Of a stretch of DNA of 64,000 nucleotides, positions 17,857 to 26,847 are shown piece by piece. The translations under genes were made by a program, and so were the position numbers. Every line of letters starts with the position of its first letter. Position 1 is the first letter of the stretch. The DNA is taken from the NCBI GenBank assembly GCA_020621865.1, contig JAHRYW010000002.1, positions 129,960 to 193,959 on the forward strand, written 5' to 3'. The notes below the pieces were generated by a model. It had not been told where the DNA came from and did no database searches. It saw nothing but the letters and a program-made list of their open reading frames with translations. The DNA is from Betaproteobacteria bacterium (GTDB lineage: Bacteria; Pseudomonadota; Gammaproteobacteria; Burkholderiales; Rhodocyclaceae).

Positions 17857-19067
17857 GCGAGGGGAAAAAGGACATGGCGCAAAAGCCACTGGCCGGCCTC
17901 AAGGTCGTCGAACTCGGCACGCTGATCGCCGGGCCGTTCTGCACGCGGATCATGGGCGAATTTGGCGCCGAAGTGATCAAGGTCGAGTCGCCCGACGGCG
18001 GTGACCCGCTGCGCAAGTGGCGCAAGCTGCACGAAGGCACCTCGCTGTGGTGGTACGTCCAGGCCCGCAACAAGAAGTCGGTGACGGCCAACCTGAAGCA
18101 CCCGGAAGGCCGCGAATTCGTCCGCAAGCTGATTGCCGAGGCCGACATCCTGGTCGAGAACTTCCGCCCCGGCGTGCTGGAAAAGCTCGGCCTGGGCTGG
18201 GAGGCGCTGAAAGCTGACAACCCGGGGCTGGTCATGGTCCGCCTTTCCGGTTTCGGCCAGAGCGGGCCGTACAAGGACCAGCCGGGCTTCGGCGCGGTCG
18301 GCGAATCGATGGGTGGCCTGCGCTACATCACCGGCTTTCCCGACCGGCCGCCGGTGCGCACCGGCATCTCCATCGGCGATTCGATCGCTGCGCTATGGGG
18401 CGCCATCGGCGCGCTGATGGCGCTGCGCCACAAGGAGGTCAACGGTGGTGCCGGGCAGGTGGTCGATGTCGCACTCTACGAGGCGGTGTTCGCGATGATG
18501 GAATCGCTGGTCCCGGAATTCGACGTCTTCGGCTTCGTCCGCGAGCGCACCGGCAACATCATGCCCGGTATCACGCCGTCCAACACCCACACCACGCGGG
18601 ACGGCAAGCACGTGACCATCGGCGCCAACGGTGACGCGATCTTCAAGCGCTTCATGAACGCCATCGGCCGCAACGACCTGGCCGACGATCCGACCCTGGC
18701 CGACAACACCGGCCGCGACGCCCGGCGCGAAGAAATCTACGCCCTGATCGACCGCTGGTGCGCCGAACACGACGAAGCCGAGGTGCTGGCATTGCTGGCT
18801 GCCGCCGAGGTCCCGTCGTCGCGCGTCTATTCGGCCACCGACATGTTCGCCGACCCGCAATTCATCGCCCGCCAGATGTTCGAGTCGGCCAGACTGCCCG
18901 GTGGCAAGGAATTCAAGCTGCCGGGCATTGTCCCCAAGCTGTCCGACACGCCGGGCGGCACTGAATGGATTGGGCCAGAACTCGGGGCGCATACCGACGA
19001 AATACTGGCCGGGCTGGGATACGCCGCCGAGCGGATCGCCGCGCTACGGGCCGACGGGGCGATTTGA
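17853..19067 (+). CDS. CaiB/BaiF (class III) CoA-transferase
   Basis: A 404-residue family III CoA-transferase. The N-terminus has the family pattern LAGLKVVELGTLIAGPFCTR. The segment VENFRPGVLEKLGLG and the glycine-rich ALWGAIGALMALRH are present, and RTGISIGDSIAA contains the likely catalytic Asp. Such enzymes move CoA between carboxylic acids; the substrate here is not deducible. The start codon overlaps the murI stop. Length is normal. A repeat copy follows the stop. Confidence 0.88.
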   Translation: MSEGKKDMAQKPLAGLKVVELGTLIAGPFCTRIMGEFGAEVIKVESPDGGDPLRKWRKLHEGTSLWWYVQARNKKSVTANLKHPEGREFVRKLIAEADILVENFRPGVLEKLGLGWEALKADNPGLVMVRLSGFGQSGPYKDQPGFGAVGESMGGLRYITGFPDRPPVRTGISIGDSIAALWGAIGALMALRHKEVNGGAGQVVDVALYEAVFAMMESLVPEFDVFGFVRERTGNIMPGITPSNTHTTRDGKHVTIGANGDAIFKRFMNAIGRNDLADDPTLADNTGRDARREEIYALIDRWCAEHDEAEVLALLAAAEVPSSRVYSATDMFADPQFIARQMFESARLPGGKEFKLPGIVPKLSDTPGGTEWIGPELGAHTDEILAGLGYAAERIAALRADGAI

Positions 19068-19091
19068 CAGGCCGGGGATGGTCGTTGGCGC

Positions 19092-19136
19092 AAAAGCCTA
19101 CGGTCGACCGGAAAATTTGGCCAAAATCCGAATTTT
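19092..19136 (+). repeat. Dispersed bipartite repeat, copy 4
   Basis: AAGCCTACGGTCGAC, a 10-nt spacer, then GGCCAAAAT. It begins 25 nt after the CoA-transferase stop codon. The left half is a diverged version of the consensus and contains a 10-bp palindrome CGGTCGACCG. Confidence 0.7.
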
Positions 19137-19176
19137 CCGACGGGCAGCTTGGGGTTGATTCGGCACTTGGCTTGAC

Positions 19177-19566
19177 TCACTCAGTAGCCCGAATGTTTTC
19201 TGTGTCGGCACCTTGCTCTGTGCTCTTCCATTTGTAGTAGTTGTAGCAAGCCTGGATGACGAATAGAACGAACATCAGGCCCAGTGCGCCGTTTCTGCTC
19301 AACCCCCTGAAATATGCGTCCGACGGGAACAGCAGAAATACGAGCATGATCGGACTTGAGTAGAGGGTCCGCATAAATTTTCCACGATACGACAATTGGA
19401 AATAGTTGAGCGATGGGCTTGCTACAGGTTTATCTGGCCAATCTGGCGTTGCTTTACCAACTTGGTTTGTAGCGCCTGGCCTCAGGAGCGCTTCTGCGCG
19501 AAGGCGGTTCGCCTCTTCGGCAATATATTTGTCGTCCAAAATGTTCGCTTCCGTTCTGGTGTGCAT
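19177..19566 (-). CDS. Hypothetical membrane protein
   Basis: A 129-residue protein with a hydrophilic N-terminal half and two hydrophobic segments near residues 70-84 and 92-108 (SPIMLVFLLFPSDAY and NGALGLMFVLFVIQA). I do not recognise it. The region is visibly less GC-rich than its neighbours and the codon use is less biased, hinting at recent acquisition. It is convergent with the CoA-transferase gene, and no operon partner is evident. Confidence 0.55.
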   Translation of the reverse strand: MHTRTEANILDDKYIAEEANRLRAEALLRPGATNQVGKATPDWPDKPVASPSLNYFQLSYRGKFMRTLYSSPIMLVFLLFPSDAYFRGLSRNGALGLMFVLFVIQACYNYYKWKSTEQGADTENIRATE

Positions 19567-19674
19567 TCGGGCTCGATTGCGCCCAGTTTAATCAGGCTAT
19601 GAATTTATCATGTGCGTAATCGGATGGGGCTCTGGCCGCTATCAGCTACAGGCGGTCAAGCCTGTTTCAATCGA

Positions 19675-20214
19675 TCAGCGCAACCTGAACCGCACCGGCA
19701 GTACCACCTGCCGCGGCGCGTCGGCCGGCAGCGATTGCAGTGAGCGGACGGCGCGTAACGCTGCTTCGTCGAGGATGGGGTGGCCGCTGCCTTGTTCGAC
19801 GCGGGCGGCAGTGACCTTGCCGGTTTCGTCGATGATCAGCAGCACGTCGACCTGACCTTGCAGCCCCTGGGCGATGGCTTCGGCCGGGTAGAACTGGCCG
19901 GCGGCGTCGAGTTTTTTCAGGTGTTCGCGGACCGTCTGCGTCCAGGTTTGTGGGGCGCGGGGCTGGCTTTTTACTTCGGGTTTCGGTTCAGGCTTGGCTT
20001 TGGCCGGCTTTTCGGCGGCGGCCGGTTGCGGTGGCTCGGGCAGGGTCAGCGGTGGAGCGGCGGGCTGGGCGGGCGGCGGGCGCAGTTCGGCGACCGTGAA
20101 TGCTACGGTCGGCGGCTTTTTTTGCTCAAAATCGGAATTCGGAACAAAGGGCAGCAGGTGCAGGGTGAGCGACAGCGCCAGCGCCGCAAAAAGCCGGTAT
20201 TCGGTCCGCGTCAT
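19675..20214 (-). CDS. TonB-like energy transducer protein
   Basis: A 179-residue protein with one N-terminal membrane anchor (about residues 8-25), a Pro/Lys/Ala-rich periplasmic linker (about 45-100), and a TonB C-terminal domain (FYPAEAIAQGLQGQVDVLLI, then GSGHPILDEAALRAV). Such proteins couple inner-membrane energy to outer-membrane receptors. No exbB, exbD or receptor gene is nearby. I take the ATG at 20214. Residues around 30-45 (SDFEQKKPPTVAFTV) are encoded by a dispersed repeat copy. Confidence 0.85.
   Translation of the reverse strand: MTRTEYRLFAALALSLTLHLLPFVPNSDFEQKKPPTVAFTVAELRPPPAQPAAPPLTLPEPPQPAAAEKPAKAKPEPKPEVKSQPRAPQTWTQTVREHLKKLDAAGQFYPAEAIAQGLQGQVDVLLIIDETGKVTAARVEQGSGHPILDEAALRAVRSLQSLPADAPRQVVLPVRFRLR
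20098..20140 (+). repeat. Dispersed bipartite repeat, copy 5 (inside tonB-like gene)
   Basis: AATGCTACGGTCGGC, a 10-nt T-rich spacer, then GCTCAAAAT. It is coding on the opposite strand. The preceding bases CGACCGT (20091-20097) form an inverted repeat with ACGGTCG (20105-20111). Confidence 0.65.
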
Positions 20215-20251
20215 GAGAAAATGGGGGCTGGCCTGAGGCAATGGAATTGCG

Positions 20252-21280
20252 ATGAATCGAACTGCAAGAATGCTCGTCATGATAATCGGGATGGGGCTGT
20301 CGCTGGCGGCGGCGGTGCCAGTTTTTTCGGCCGATCCGGCGGCGCCCGATCCGCTGCTGTTCGCCAACAGCATGGAGCTGGGCGATCTGCGCCAGGCCGA
20401 GAAATGGCTGGATGCCGGCATGCCGCCCGATTACATGGGCAGCCGCACCGGCAGTGGGCTGATGATCGGCGCCTGGGAGGGCAAGATCGATCTGATGCGC
20501 CTGTTTGTTTCGCGGGGCGCCGACATCAACAAGCTCAATGCCAACGGCGAGTCGGCGATTGCGCTGGCCGCCTGGCGCGGCCATCTGGAGGCGGTCAAAT
20601 GGCTGCTTGAACGCGGGGCGCGGATCAATGCGCCGGCGCGCCAGTGGTCGGCGCTGCATTACGCGGTGTTCGCCGGGCATACGGCGGTGGCCGATTACCT
20701 GATCGAGCAGGGGGCTGATATCAACGCCAGGAGTACCAACGGTTCCAGCGTGCTGATGATGGCGGTTTACGAAGGTCATCAGGATATTGCCCGCAAGCTG
20801 ATCGAGAAGGGCGCCGAGCGCACGGCCAAGAACGACTGGGGCGATGGCGCGCTGGAGTGGGCAATGCGCCAGAACCGCCTGGAGATTGCCAAGCTGGTGA
20901 CCAATCCCGAGGAGTTCAACATCGCCGTCAGCCAGCCCAAGGAGAAATGGGGCGAGCCGATGCGTTCGCTGCGCACCTCGAAGGAACTGGAAGCGCTGCT
21001 CAGCATGCGGGAAAAGCTGGTCGAGCGCGGCATGGCGACCGAGGTGATCGACAAGCGCATCGCCGCCGAGCGGGTGCGCATCGTGCGCAGCGAGCTTGAC
21101 CGCACGGCCCCGGCCCGCGCTGCGGCCATGGAGATCACCGCCAGCCGCAACAAGCCGCAGGATCAGTCGGCCAACATCGTCTATGACGCTGGCGGCAAGG
21201 CGGTAGGTTTCAAAGTGCCGCCGGCCACGTTTACCGGCACGCCGAAAATGCCGCCCAAGGGCAAGGTCAAGAACTACTAA
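20252..21280 (+). CDS. Secreted ankyrin-repeat protein
   Basis: A 342-residue protein with a signal peptide (about 1-26, ending VFSA-DPAA) and four to five ankyrin repeats at about 40-225. Examples are DLMRLFVSRGADINKLNANG, AVKWLLERGARINAPA, and ADYLIEQGADINARSTNG. A charged helical region and a basic proline-rich tail follow. Ankyrin repeats mediate protein binding, probably in the periplasm here; no partner is clear. It is divergent from the TonB-like gene (37 nt apart). Confidence 0.82.
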   Translation: MNRTARMLVMIIGMGLSLAAAVPVFSADPAAPDPLLFANSMELGDLRQAEKWLDAGMPPDYMGSRTGSGLMIGAWEGKIDLMRLFVSRGADINKLNANGESAIALAAWRGHLEAVKWLLERGARINAPARQWSALHYAVFAGHTAVADYLIEQGADINARSTNGSSVLMMAVYEGHQDIARKLIEKGAERTAKNDWGDGALEWAMRQNRLEIAKLVTNPEEFNIAVSQPKEKWGEPMRSLRTSKELEALLSMREKLVERGMATEVIDKRIAAERVRIVRSELDRTAPARAAAMEITASRNKPQDQSANIVYDAGGKAVGFKVPPATFTGTPKMPPKGKVKNY

Positions 21281-21365
21281 AGACAGGGCAGCGCCGACCT
21301 GGCGTCAATTGCAAATCGACATCGGCTGATGCAGACTTCGCCGATTCACTGAGAGAGGAACGGGC

Positions 21366-21698
21366 ATGCTTTACGTGGGGAGAGATGGCGAGGGTCGAAT
21401 TTCGGAATTGCACCCGATGCCGCTTGGCAACGCGCATGAGGCACTGCCGGCGGATAACCCCGAGGTTCTCCAGTTCATCCACGAACGCTGGCGGCAGAAC
21501 GAACTGGATGCGCTGGACCGCGATTTCGTCCGGGTCATCGAGGATACGATCGAGTTGCTGATCGCCAAGGACCTGATTCTCTTTACCGACCTGCCGGCCA
21601 AGGTTCAGGAAAAGCTGCTGCGCCGCAAGGAAGTGCGCCAGCTGCGCCATTACGACACCAATTTCGGCTCCGGCGGCGACGACATCATTCCGCTGTAG
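21366..21698 (+). CDS. Conserved hypothetical protein
   Basis: A 110-residue soluble protein with a good ribosome binding site (AGAGAGGAAC) before its ATG. The sequence is acidic in the centre (NELDALDRDFVRVIEDTIELL), ends with a glycine-rich tail, and has no membrane segment or cysteine. I do not recognise a domain. Many betaproteobacteria have a short protein like this, but no function can be given. It is convergent with the response-regulator gene at 21720, with 21 nt between stops. Confidence 0.7.
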   Translation: MLYVGRDGEGRISELHPMPLGNAHEALPADNPEVLQFIHERWRQNELDALDRDFVRVIEDTIELLIAKDLILFTDLPAKVQEKLLRRKEVRQLRHYDTNFGSGGDDIIPL

Positions 21699-21719
21699 GC
21701 GCCGGCCGGCGGGCCGGCA

Positions 21720-22328
21720 TCAATTGACGGTCATCACCGCCTTGACCAGTTCGGCCAGGGTGCGCACGCCCATTTTTTCCATGACCCGCGCCCGGTGGGC
21801 TTCGACGGTCTTCATGCTGATGTTCAGTTCGTCGGCGACCTGCTTGTTGAGCTTGCCGGCGACGACCAGCTGCATGACTTCGCGTTCGCGCTGGGTCAGT
21901 TGATCGAGGCGGTGGGCGATGGCGCCGTCACGCTGGCGGCGGGCCGACAATTCGGCATCGAGTTCGAGGGCGCGACGGATGCGGGAGAGGATGTCTTCGT
22001 CGTTGAACGGCTTTTCGATGAAGTCGCAGGCGCCGCGCTGCAATGCCGAGACGGCCATCGGCACGTCGCCATGGCCGGTAACGAAGATGATCGGCAACTG
22101 CGAGCCGAGCGCCTCCAGCTTCTCGTGCAGTTCCAGGCCGCTCATTTCCGGCATCCGGACATCGAGCACCAGGCAGCCGCGCATGTCGTCGCGCCTAGCC
22201 TTCAGAAAGCTCTCGGCGGAGTCGAAGCAGACGACGCGGAAGCCTTCGCCTTCGAGCAGCCAGGTCATCGAATCGCGCATCGCTTCGTCGTCGTCGACAA
22301 CGAAAATGGTTTGGCTAGATTCACTCAT
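21720..22328 (-). CDS. FixJ-family response regulator
   Basis: A 202-residue regulator with a receiver domain (VDDDEAMRDS, phospho-acceptor Asp56 in LVLDVRMPEMSG, Lys in FIEKPF) and a LuxR-type helix-turn-helix (LTQREREVMQLVVAGKLNKQ, then VEAHRARVMEKM). It overlaps the upstream kinase gene by 8 nt, so the pair is co-translated. The FixJ/TtrR/StyR group controls respiratory or catabolic genes. No target is adjacent except possibly lrgAB, which lies upstream of the kinase on the same strand. Confidence 0.9.
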   Translation of the reverse strand: MSESSQTIFVVDDDEAMRDSMTWLLEGEGFRVVCFDSAESFLKARRDDMRGCLVLDVRMPEMSGLELHEKLEALGSQLPIIFVTGHGDVPMAVSALQRGACDFIEKPFNDEDILSRIRRALELDAELSARRQRDGAIAHRLDQLTQREREVMQLVVAGKLNKQVADELNISMKTVEAHRARVMEKMGVRTLAELVKAVMTVN

Positions 22329-24720
22329 CGTTATCCTCGGTACTTTCCTCGATCGGTACGGTGAAATGGAAGACGGTGCCGCCTTCGCGGCGTGGCGTGA
22401 CCCACAGGCGGCCCTGGTGGAACTCGATGATCGAGCGGCAGATGGCCAGCCCGATGCCCATACCTTCGGCCTTGGTGGTGTAGAAGGGGGCGAAAATCTT
22501 TTCCATGTCTTCCTCGGCCAGGCCGTGTCCCTGGTCGGTGACTGAAACGTCGAGCATCCGGTCGTCCAGCAGCCTGGCCCGGATGCTGAGTTGGCGGCGT
22601 TCGACCGGCACGTCGCTCATCGCTTCGATACCGTTCTTGACCAGATTGAGCAGCACCTGCTCGATCATGATGCGGTCGACGACGATTTTGGGCAAATTCT
22701 CGGGCAGGTCGACGACGATCTGCGTACCGGTGCGCTGGGCCTCGATGTCGGCGAAGGCGCGGGTTTCGTCAACCAGCTCGGCGAGGGCGACGGGTTGCCG
22801 GTTGGGGTCGCCCTTCTTGACCATGTCGCGCATCCGGCGAATGATCTTGCCGGCCCGCTCGGCCTGGTCGGATGCCTTCTGCATCGCGGCCAGCAGGTCG
22901 TCGATCTTGTAGTTGCCGGCCTGCATGCGTTTGACGCAGCCGGCGCAGTAGTTGGCAATGGCCGACAGCGGCTGGTTGAGTTCGTGAGCCAGTGAGGAGG
23001 CCATCTCGCCCATGGTGATCAGGCGCGAGGTCTGCTCCAGGCGCTTTTGCTGCTGCAGGTTGACCTCGTCGATGTGCTTCTTGTCGGTGATGTCGGCGGC
23101 GATCTGGACGCGCACGGTGCGTCCGTCCACCCAGCGGATGGCGCGCTCGTGCAGGTGGTACCAGTGGCCAGACAGGGTGTGCTGGATTTCGCCGTCGAAC
23201 AGCTCGCAGGGCAGTTGCTCAGCACCCAACGTGGCCGGATCATGGTGCAGCCATTCGGTGTTCGGCCGGCAGGCAGCGGTCACCAGCGCCGAATCCCGAC
23301 CGACGCAGTCGAAGCCGAAAATGTTCTGGAAGGCGCGGTTGGCGAACAGGATTTCGCCGCTATGCACGTCGGCGACATGGACCGCCGAGTCGAGGCCGTC
23401 GATGACCGTTTCGAAACGCTCGTGGGCACGTTCGAGTTCGACGCGCACCCGCTTCGGCTCGGTGATGTCGTTCATCGAGGCCATCCAGCCGATCTGCTGG
23501 CCGTTGGTGTCGATCAGTGGCGAGAAGTAAAGGCGGACGTAAAAACGTTCGCCGTTCTTGCGCATGATGCGCATCTCGAAGCCGGCGGCGGGCGCCCTGC
23601 CGGCCAGCGCGGTGTCGATGTTGTGTTGCAGGCGCTCGAATTCTTCGGCTGGCCAGTAAGGGTAGGGCGGTTTGAGGCCGACCAGTTCCTTTTCTTCGAA
23701 GCCGGTCATCCGGCAGAAGGCGGCATTGACGAAGGTGATCCGTCCTTCGAGATCGATGGCGCGCAGGCCGGTGATCAGCGAATTCGACATCGCCTGGCGG
23801 AAGGCGTAGGCGGCGCGCAGCTTTTCTTCGGTTTCGGCGCGGTGCTGGGCGTGCCGGCGCAGCTGGATCAGCGTGATGGTGGCGACGACGGTCAGGATGA
23901 TGATCAGCGCCGCCGGCAGGAAGGTCAGCCAGACGCCGCCACCACGGTAGGCGACGATGTTCAGGCCAAGACGGTTGTTGGGCAGGTCGAGGCTGATGGT
24001 GCCGGAGAGCTGACGGTCGGTTGGTTTGACCGACGAGTTGTTGAACACCTCGCGGTTTTCGGCATCGACCACGGTCAGGCTGTAGCGGGACGTGAAGGCG
24101 GTGGGCAGCGTGGCACGGAGCAGGGTTTCCAGCGACTGTACGGCGATGAAGGCGCCAAGGTCGGCCCGGCCGCGCTGGACGGGGAAGATGATGTCGTGCA
24201 TCGGGCCCAGCGTGGCGTCGCGATAGTCCGGCGAAACGACGGTGCGCCGGATGCGCAGCGCCTCCTGCAGGGCTTCCAGCCGGCTGCCGGCGAACTGGTC
24301 GCCAACGAAGGTGACGGTCGATTCGTTGGGGGCGACCCATTCGACCTTGCCGTCGATATCGACCCAGACGATGGCGATGATTTCCGGCGCTTCGTTGATG
24401 TAGCGCCCGGCGCGGACCTGGAAGGCTTCGTAGGTCAGCTGCTTGAATTCCTGGTCGCGACCGAGTTCGCCGAGGAAGTCCTGGTGCGCCTGCAGGCGGT
24501 TCTCGATGGTCCGCTCGGCCCAGTGCATGTCGCCTTCCAGCGCCGATTTCGCGGTATCCAGCTCGCGCCACTGCAGCAGGCCGGTGACAATCAGCATGGC
24601 CAGCGCAAAGACGCCGATGGCGACATAGGGAGCGAGCCACAGCCAGGTCTGACGGGGCTGGGCGGAAAGGGATCGCATGAGCACGGTGAGATTTTTCGCC
24701 GTCGGCGCCGGTTCGGCCAT
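22321..24720 (-). CDS. PAS-domain sensor histidine kinase
   Basis: A 799-residue kinase. Membrane helices near residues 27-48 and 268-290 flank a periplasmic sensor region of about 220 residues. Two PAS domains follow (NSLITGLRAIDLEGRITFVN and RFETVIDGLDSAVHVADVHS). The HisKA motif is MASSLAHELNQPLSAIANYC and the ATPase motifs are LVKNGIEAM, VTDQGHGL and GMGIGLAICRSI. The architecture resembles DctB/TtrS-type kinases paired with FixJ-like regulators. The ligand is unknown. It overlaps the regulator gene by 8 nt. Confidence 0.9.
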   Translation of the reverse strand: MAEPAPTAKNLTVLMRSLSAQPRQTWLWLAPYVAIGVFALAMLIVTGLLQWRELDTAKSALEGDMHWAERTIENRLQAHQDFLGELGRDQEFKQLTYEAFQVRAGRYINEAPEIIAIVWVDIDGKVEWVAPNESTVTFVGDQFAGSRLEALQEALRIRRTVVSPDYRDATLGPMHDIIFPVQRGRADLGAFIAVQSLETLLRATLPTAFTSRYSLTVVDAENREVFNNSSVKPTDRQLSGTISLDLPNNRLGLNIVAYRGGGVWLTFLPAALIIILTVVATITLIQLRRHAQHRAETEEKLRAAYAFRQAMSNSLITGLRAIDLEGRITFVNAAFCRMTGFEEKELVGLKPPYPYWPAEEFERLQHNIDTALAGRAPAAGFEMRIMRKNGERFYVRLYFSPLIDTNGQQIGWMASMNDITEPKRVRVELERAHERFETVIDGLDSAVHVADVHSGEILFANRAFQNIFGFDCVGRDSALVTAACRPNTEWLHHDPATLGAEQLPCELFDGEIQHTLSGHWYHLHERAIRWVDGRTVRVQIAADITDKKHIDEVNLQQQKRLEQTSRLITMGEMASSLAHELNQPLSAIANYCAGCVKRMQAGNYKIDDLLAAMQKASDQAERAGKIIRRMRDMVKKGDPNRQPVALAELVDETRAFADIEAQRTGTQIVVDLPENLPKIVVDRIMIEQVLLNLVKNGIEAMSDVPVERRQLSIRARLLDDRMLDVSVTDQGHGLAEEDMEKIFAPFYTTKAEGMGIGLAICRSIIEFHQGRLWVTPRREGGTVFHFTVPIEESTEDNDE

Positions 24721-24805
24721 TGGTGCTTACCCTAGTAGTCGGTTGGTATTAGTTATTGGTCATTGCCTGGTCGTCGGTCGCAAAAGCCGCCAACGACCCG
24801 GGCGA

Positions 24806-25522
24806 CTAAAGAATGGCTACCAGCCACGGCACCAGCAGCGCGGTCAGCGCGCCGTTCATGCCCATGGCCAGCGCCGCGAAGGCGCCGCTCTGCTCGTTGA
24901 CCTGGAAGGCGCGAGCGGTGCCGATGCCGTGTGAAGCGATGCCGATGGCGAAGCCGCGGACGGCCGGATCGCGCACCTTCATTGCATCGAAGACGAAGCG
25001 CGCGCCGACGGCGCCGAGAATGCCGGTGACGATGACCAGCACAGCGGTCAGCGACGGGATACCGCCGATCCGCTCGGCGATGCCCATGGCGATCGGCGTC
25101 GTTACCGACTTGGGGGCGAGCGACAGTTGCGTGGCGCTGCTGGCGCCAAGCAGGCGGGCGACCAGCACGGCCGAGACGATGGCGGTCAGGCTGCCGGCCA
25201 GCAGCCCGGCGAGCACCGGCAGCAGCATCGAGCGGACCCGTTTGAATTGTGTGTAGAGCGGGATGGCCAGCGCGACGGTGGCCGGGCCGAGCAGGAAGTG
25301 GACGAACTGGGCGCCGGCGAAATAGGTTTCGTAGGAGGTGCCGGTCAGGCTCAGGAAGATCACCAGCGCGGCGACGGCGATCAGCACCGGGTTGGCCAGC
25401 GGATTGTGGCCGGTGCGCTGATAGATCCAGAAGGCGCCCTGGTAGGCGAGCAGTGTGATGGTCAAGCCGAGCAGCGGCGAGGCGGAGAGGTAAACCCAGA
25501 TCTGGCCGATGTCCTGGGTCAT
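24806..25522 (-). CDS. lrgB: LrgB/CidB-family membrane protein
   Basis: A 238-residue polytopic protein of the LrgB family. It has about seven hydrophobic segments and the conserved SLAPKSVTTPIAMGIAERIG and GIASHGIGTARAF motifs. LrgAB/CidAB proteins are implicated in murein hydrolase control, overflow-metabolite export and pyruvate uptake in other bacteria. The ATG at 25522 is used because it overlaps the lrgA stop (ATGA). Confidence 0.92.
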   Translation of the reverse strand: MTQDIGQIWVYLSASPLLGLTITLLAYQGAFWIYQRTGHNPLANPVLIAVAALVIFLSLTGTSYETYFAGAQFVHFLLGPATVALAIPLYTQFKRVRSMLLPVLAGLLAGSLTAIVSAVLVARLLGASSATQLSLAPKSVTTPIAMGIAERIGGIPSLTAVLVIVTGILGAVGARFVFDAMKVRDPAVRGFAIGIASHGIGTARAFQVNEQSGAFAALAMGMNGALTALLVPWLVAIL

Positions 25523-25872
25523 GATGCGTCTCCGGTGGGCGCGCGCATGCACAGTTTCATCACCAGCGCCGTGACGATCAGTGTCGCTGCCGTGCTGATC
25601 AGCAGCGACAGGGCGAGCGGCAGCCATTCGTCGGCGACCCGGTGCAGATGCACCATGATGCCGGTGCCGGCCGGCACGAAGAGCAGCGACAGGTGTTGCA
25701 GAAGGTTCTGGCTGGTTGACTGCAGCGGTGCCGGCGGGCCGCCACGCAGCAGCAGGGCGACAAACAGGAAGAGCATGCCGAGTACCGGCCCGGGTACCGG
25801 CAGGGCCAGGCCGCGGGCGACGACTTCGCCGACCAGCTGGAAGATCAGTAATTGGGTCAGAGCACCGAGCAT
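25519..25872 (-). CDS. lrgA: LrgA/CidA-family holin-like protein
   Basis: A 117-residue protein with four hydrophobic helices and the CidA/LrgA signature PVPGPVLGMLFLF followed by LLFVPAGTGIM. It is the first gene of an lrgAB pair. A two-component pair lies downstream, 85 nt past lrgB, on the same strand, as in bacteria where LytSR-type systems control lrgAB, although this kinase is not of the LytS type. Confidence 0.9.
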   Translation of the reverse strand: MLGALTQLLIFQLVGEVVARGLALPVPGPVLGMLFLFVALLLRGGPPAPLQSTSQNLLQHLSLLFVPAGTGIMVHLHRVADEWLPLALSLLISTAATLIVTALVMKLCMRAPTGDAS

Positions 25873-25992
25873 GATGCTGTCCTCGATAAGGGTTGTGTGA
25901 AGTCTATGGTTTCTTTGATGTCAGCAATAGGGGGTAAATGGTCAGTTTATTTTTTACTAATGGTATTGAATGCTAAAGCCAGGGACCAGGGC

Positions 25993-26035
25993 GAAATTTC
26001 GGTTTTGGCCATTTTTTGGCGCTGACCGTAGCTTT
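25993..26035 (-). repeat. Dispersed bipartite repeat, copy 6
   Basis: On the minus strand: GCTACGGTCAGC, a 10-nt spacer of mostly A, then GGCCAAAAC. It sits in the 318-nt divergent gap between lrgA and the PEBP gene, one of only two intergenic copies not close to a gene end. Nothing else recognisable lies in that gap apart from an AT-rich stretch at 25930-25980. Confidence 0.75.
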
Positions 26036-26190
26036 TCAGAAATCAGGCCTACTGCCCATTGTTCCAATAGGGCCGGGTGTTGCCGAACCGGCTTTGCAGG
26101 AGTCAGATCAGCAGGCGCATGCGCCCGGCGATGCCATCGTGCTAAATTTCAATCGGTATTTCGCTTTCCATCAACCAACGAGGAATGAGC

Positions 26191-26730
26191 ATGAGCAAAA
26201 CACTGTTTGTTTTGTTGGCTGCCCTGCTGCCGCTGGCCGGCGTTCAGGCGGCTGACGGCTTTACGCTGAAGAGCAGCAGCCTGAAGGCCAAGGCGCCGAT
26301 TCCGGCGCGCTTTTACTGGAACGAGTTCGGGTGTTCCGGCGAAAACGTCAAGCCGGCGCTCCAGTGGGCCGGCGCGCCGGCCGGCACCAAAAGTTACGCG
26401 ATCACCTTCTACGACCACGATGCGCCGACCGGCAGCGGGTTCTGGCATTGGGTGGCCTACAACCTTCCCAAGGATGTGGGCGAAATCGCCGAGAACGGCG
26501 CGTTGCCAGCCGGGGCGGTCGAAGGCAACACCGATCTCGGCAAACCCGGCTTCTTCGGCCCTTGCCCGCCGGTCGGCCGCAAGCACCGCTACACCTACAC
26601 GGTTTTTGCGCTCGATGTGGACAAGCTGCCGGTCGAGGCGGGGGCGACGCCGGCTATCGTCGGCTTTACGCTCTGGCAGCACACGCTGGGCAAGGCCAGT
26701 TTCGACGTGACGGCCGGGCCACGCCGCTGA
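26191..26730 (+). CDS. Secreted YbhB/YbcL (PEBP) family protein
   Basis: A 179-residue phosphatidylethanolamine-binding-like protein with a signal peptide (about 1-20, VLLAALLPLAGVQA). It has the family motifs YDHDAPTGSGFWHWVAYNLP and GPCPPVGRKHRYTYTVFALD, which shape the anion-binding pocket. The exact role of bacterial members is unknown. The ATG at 26191 has AGGA 6 nt upstream; the ATG at 26185 abuts that box. Confidence 0.88.
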   Translation: MSKTLFVLLAALLPLAGVQAADGFTLKSSSLKAKAPIPARFYWNEFGCSGENVKPALQWAGAPAGTKSYAITFYDHDAPTGSGFWHWVAYNLPKDVGEIAENGALPAGAVEGNTDLGKPGFFGPCPPVGRKHRYTYTVFALDVDKLPVEAGATPAIVGFTLWQHTLGKASFDVTAGPRR

Positions 26731-26735
26731 GGCGG

Positions 26736-26779
26736 GAAATTTCAAATTTGGCCAAAATTTGCCGCCGACCGTAGCATTG
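26736..26779 (-). repeat. Dispersed bipartite repeat, copy 7
   Basis: On the minus strand: AATGCTACGGTCGGC, a 10-nt spacer (GGCAAATTTT), then GGCCAAATTTGAAATTTC. This is one of the closest copies to the consensus. It starts 5 nt after the PEBP stop codon and precedes the aceB terminator. Confidence 0.85.
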
Positions 26780-26792
26780 GGCGTCCGGAATG

Positions 26793-26820
26793 AAAAAAGC
26801 GCCGGGTTTGACCCCGGCGC
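26793..26820 (-). terminator. Intrinsic terminator after aceB
   Basis: Read on the minus strand, an 8-bp stem GCGCCGGG / CCCGGCGC with a 6-nt loop is followed by six T residues, 28 nt after the aceB stop. Confidence 0.8.
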
Positions 26821-26847
26821 TCCTGTCTCGCTCCAGCCTTTTATGCT

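Noticed and set aside
24721..24805. Possible repeat copy or terminator in the gap between the PAS kinase gene and lrgB (GTCGTCGGTCGC, GCCGCCAACGAC)
   Set aside because: The bases do not match the element well and the hairpin is imperfect without a T run. Nothing firm can be said.
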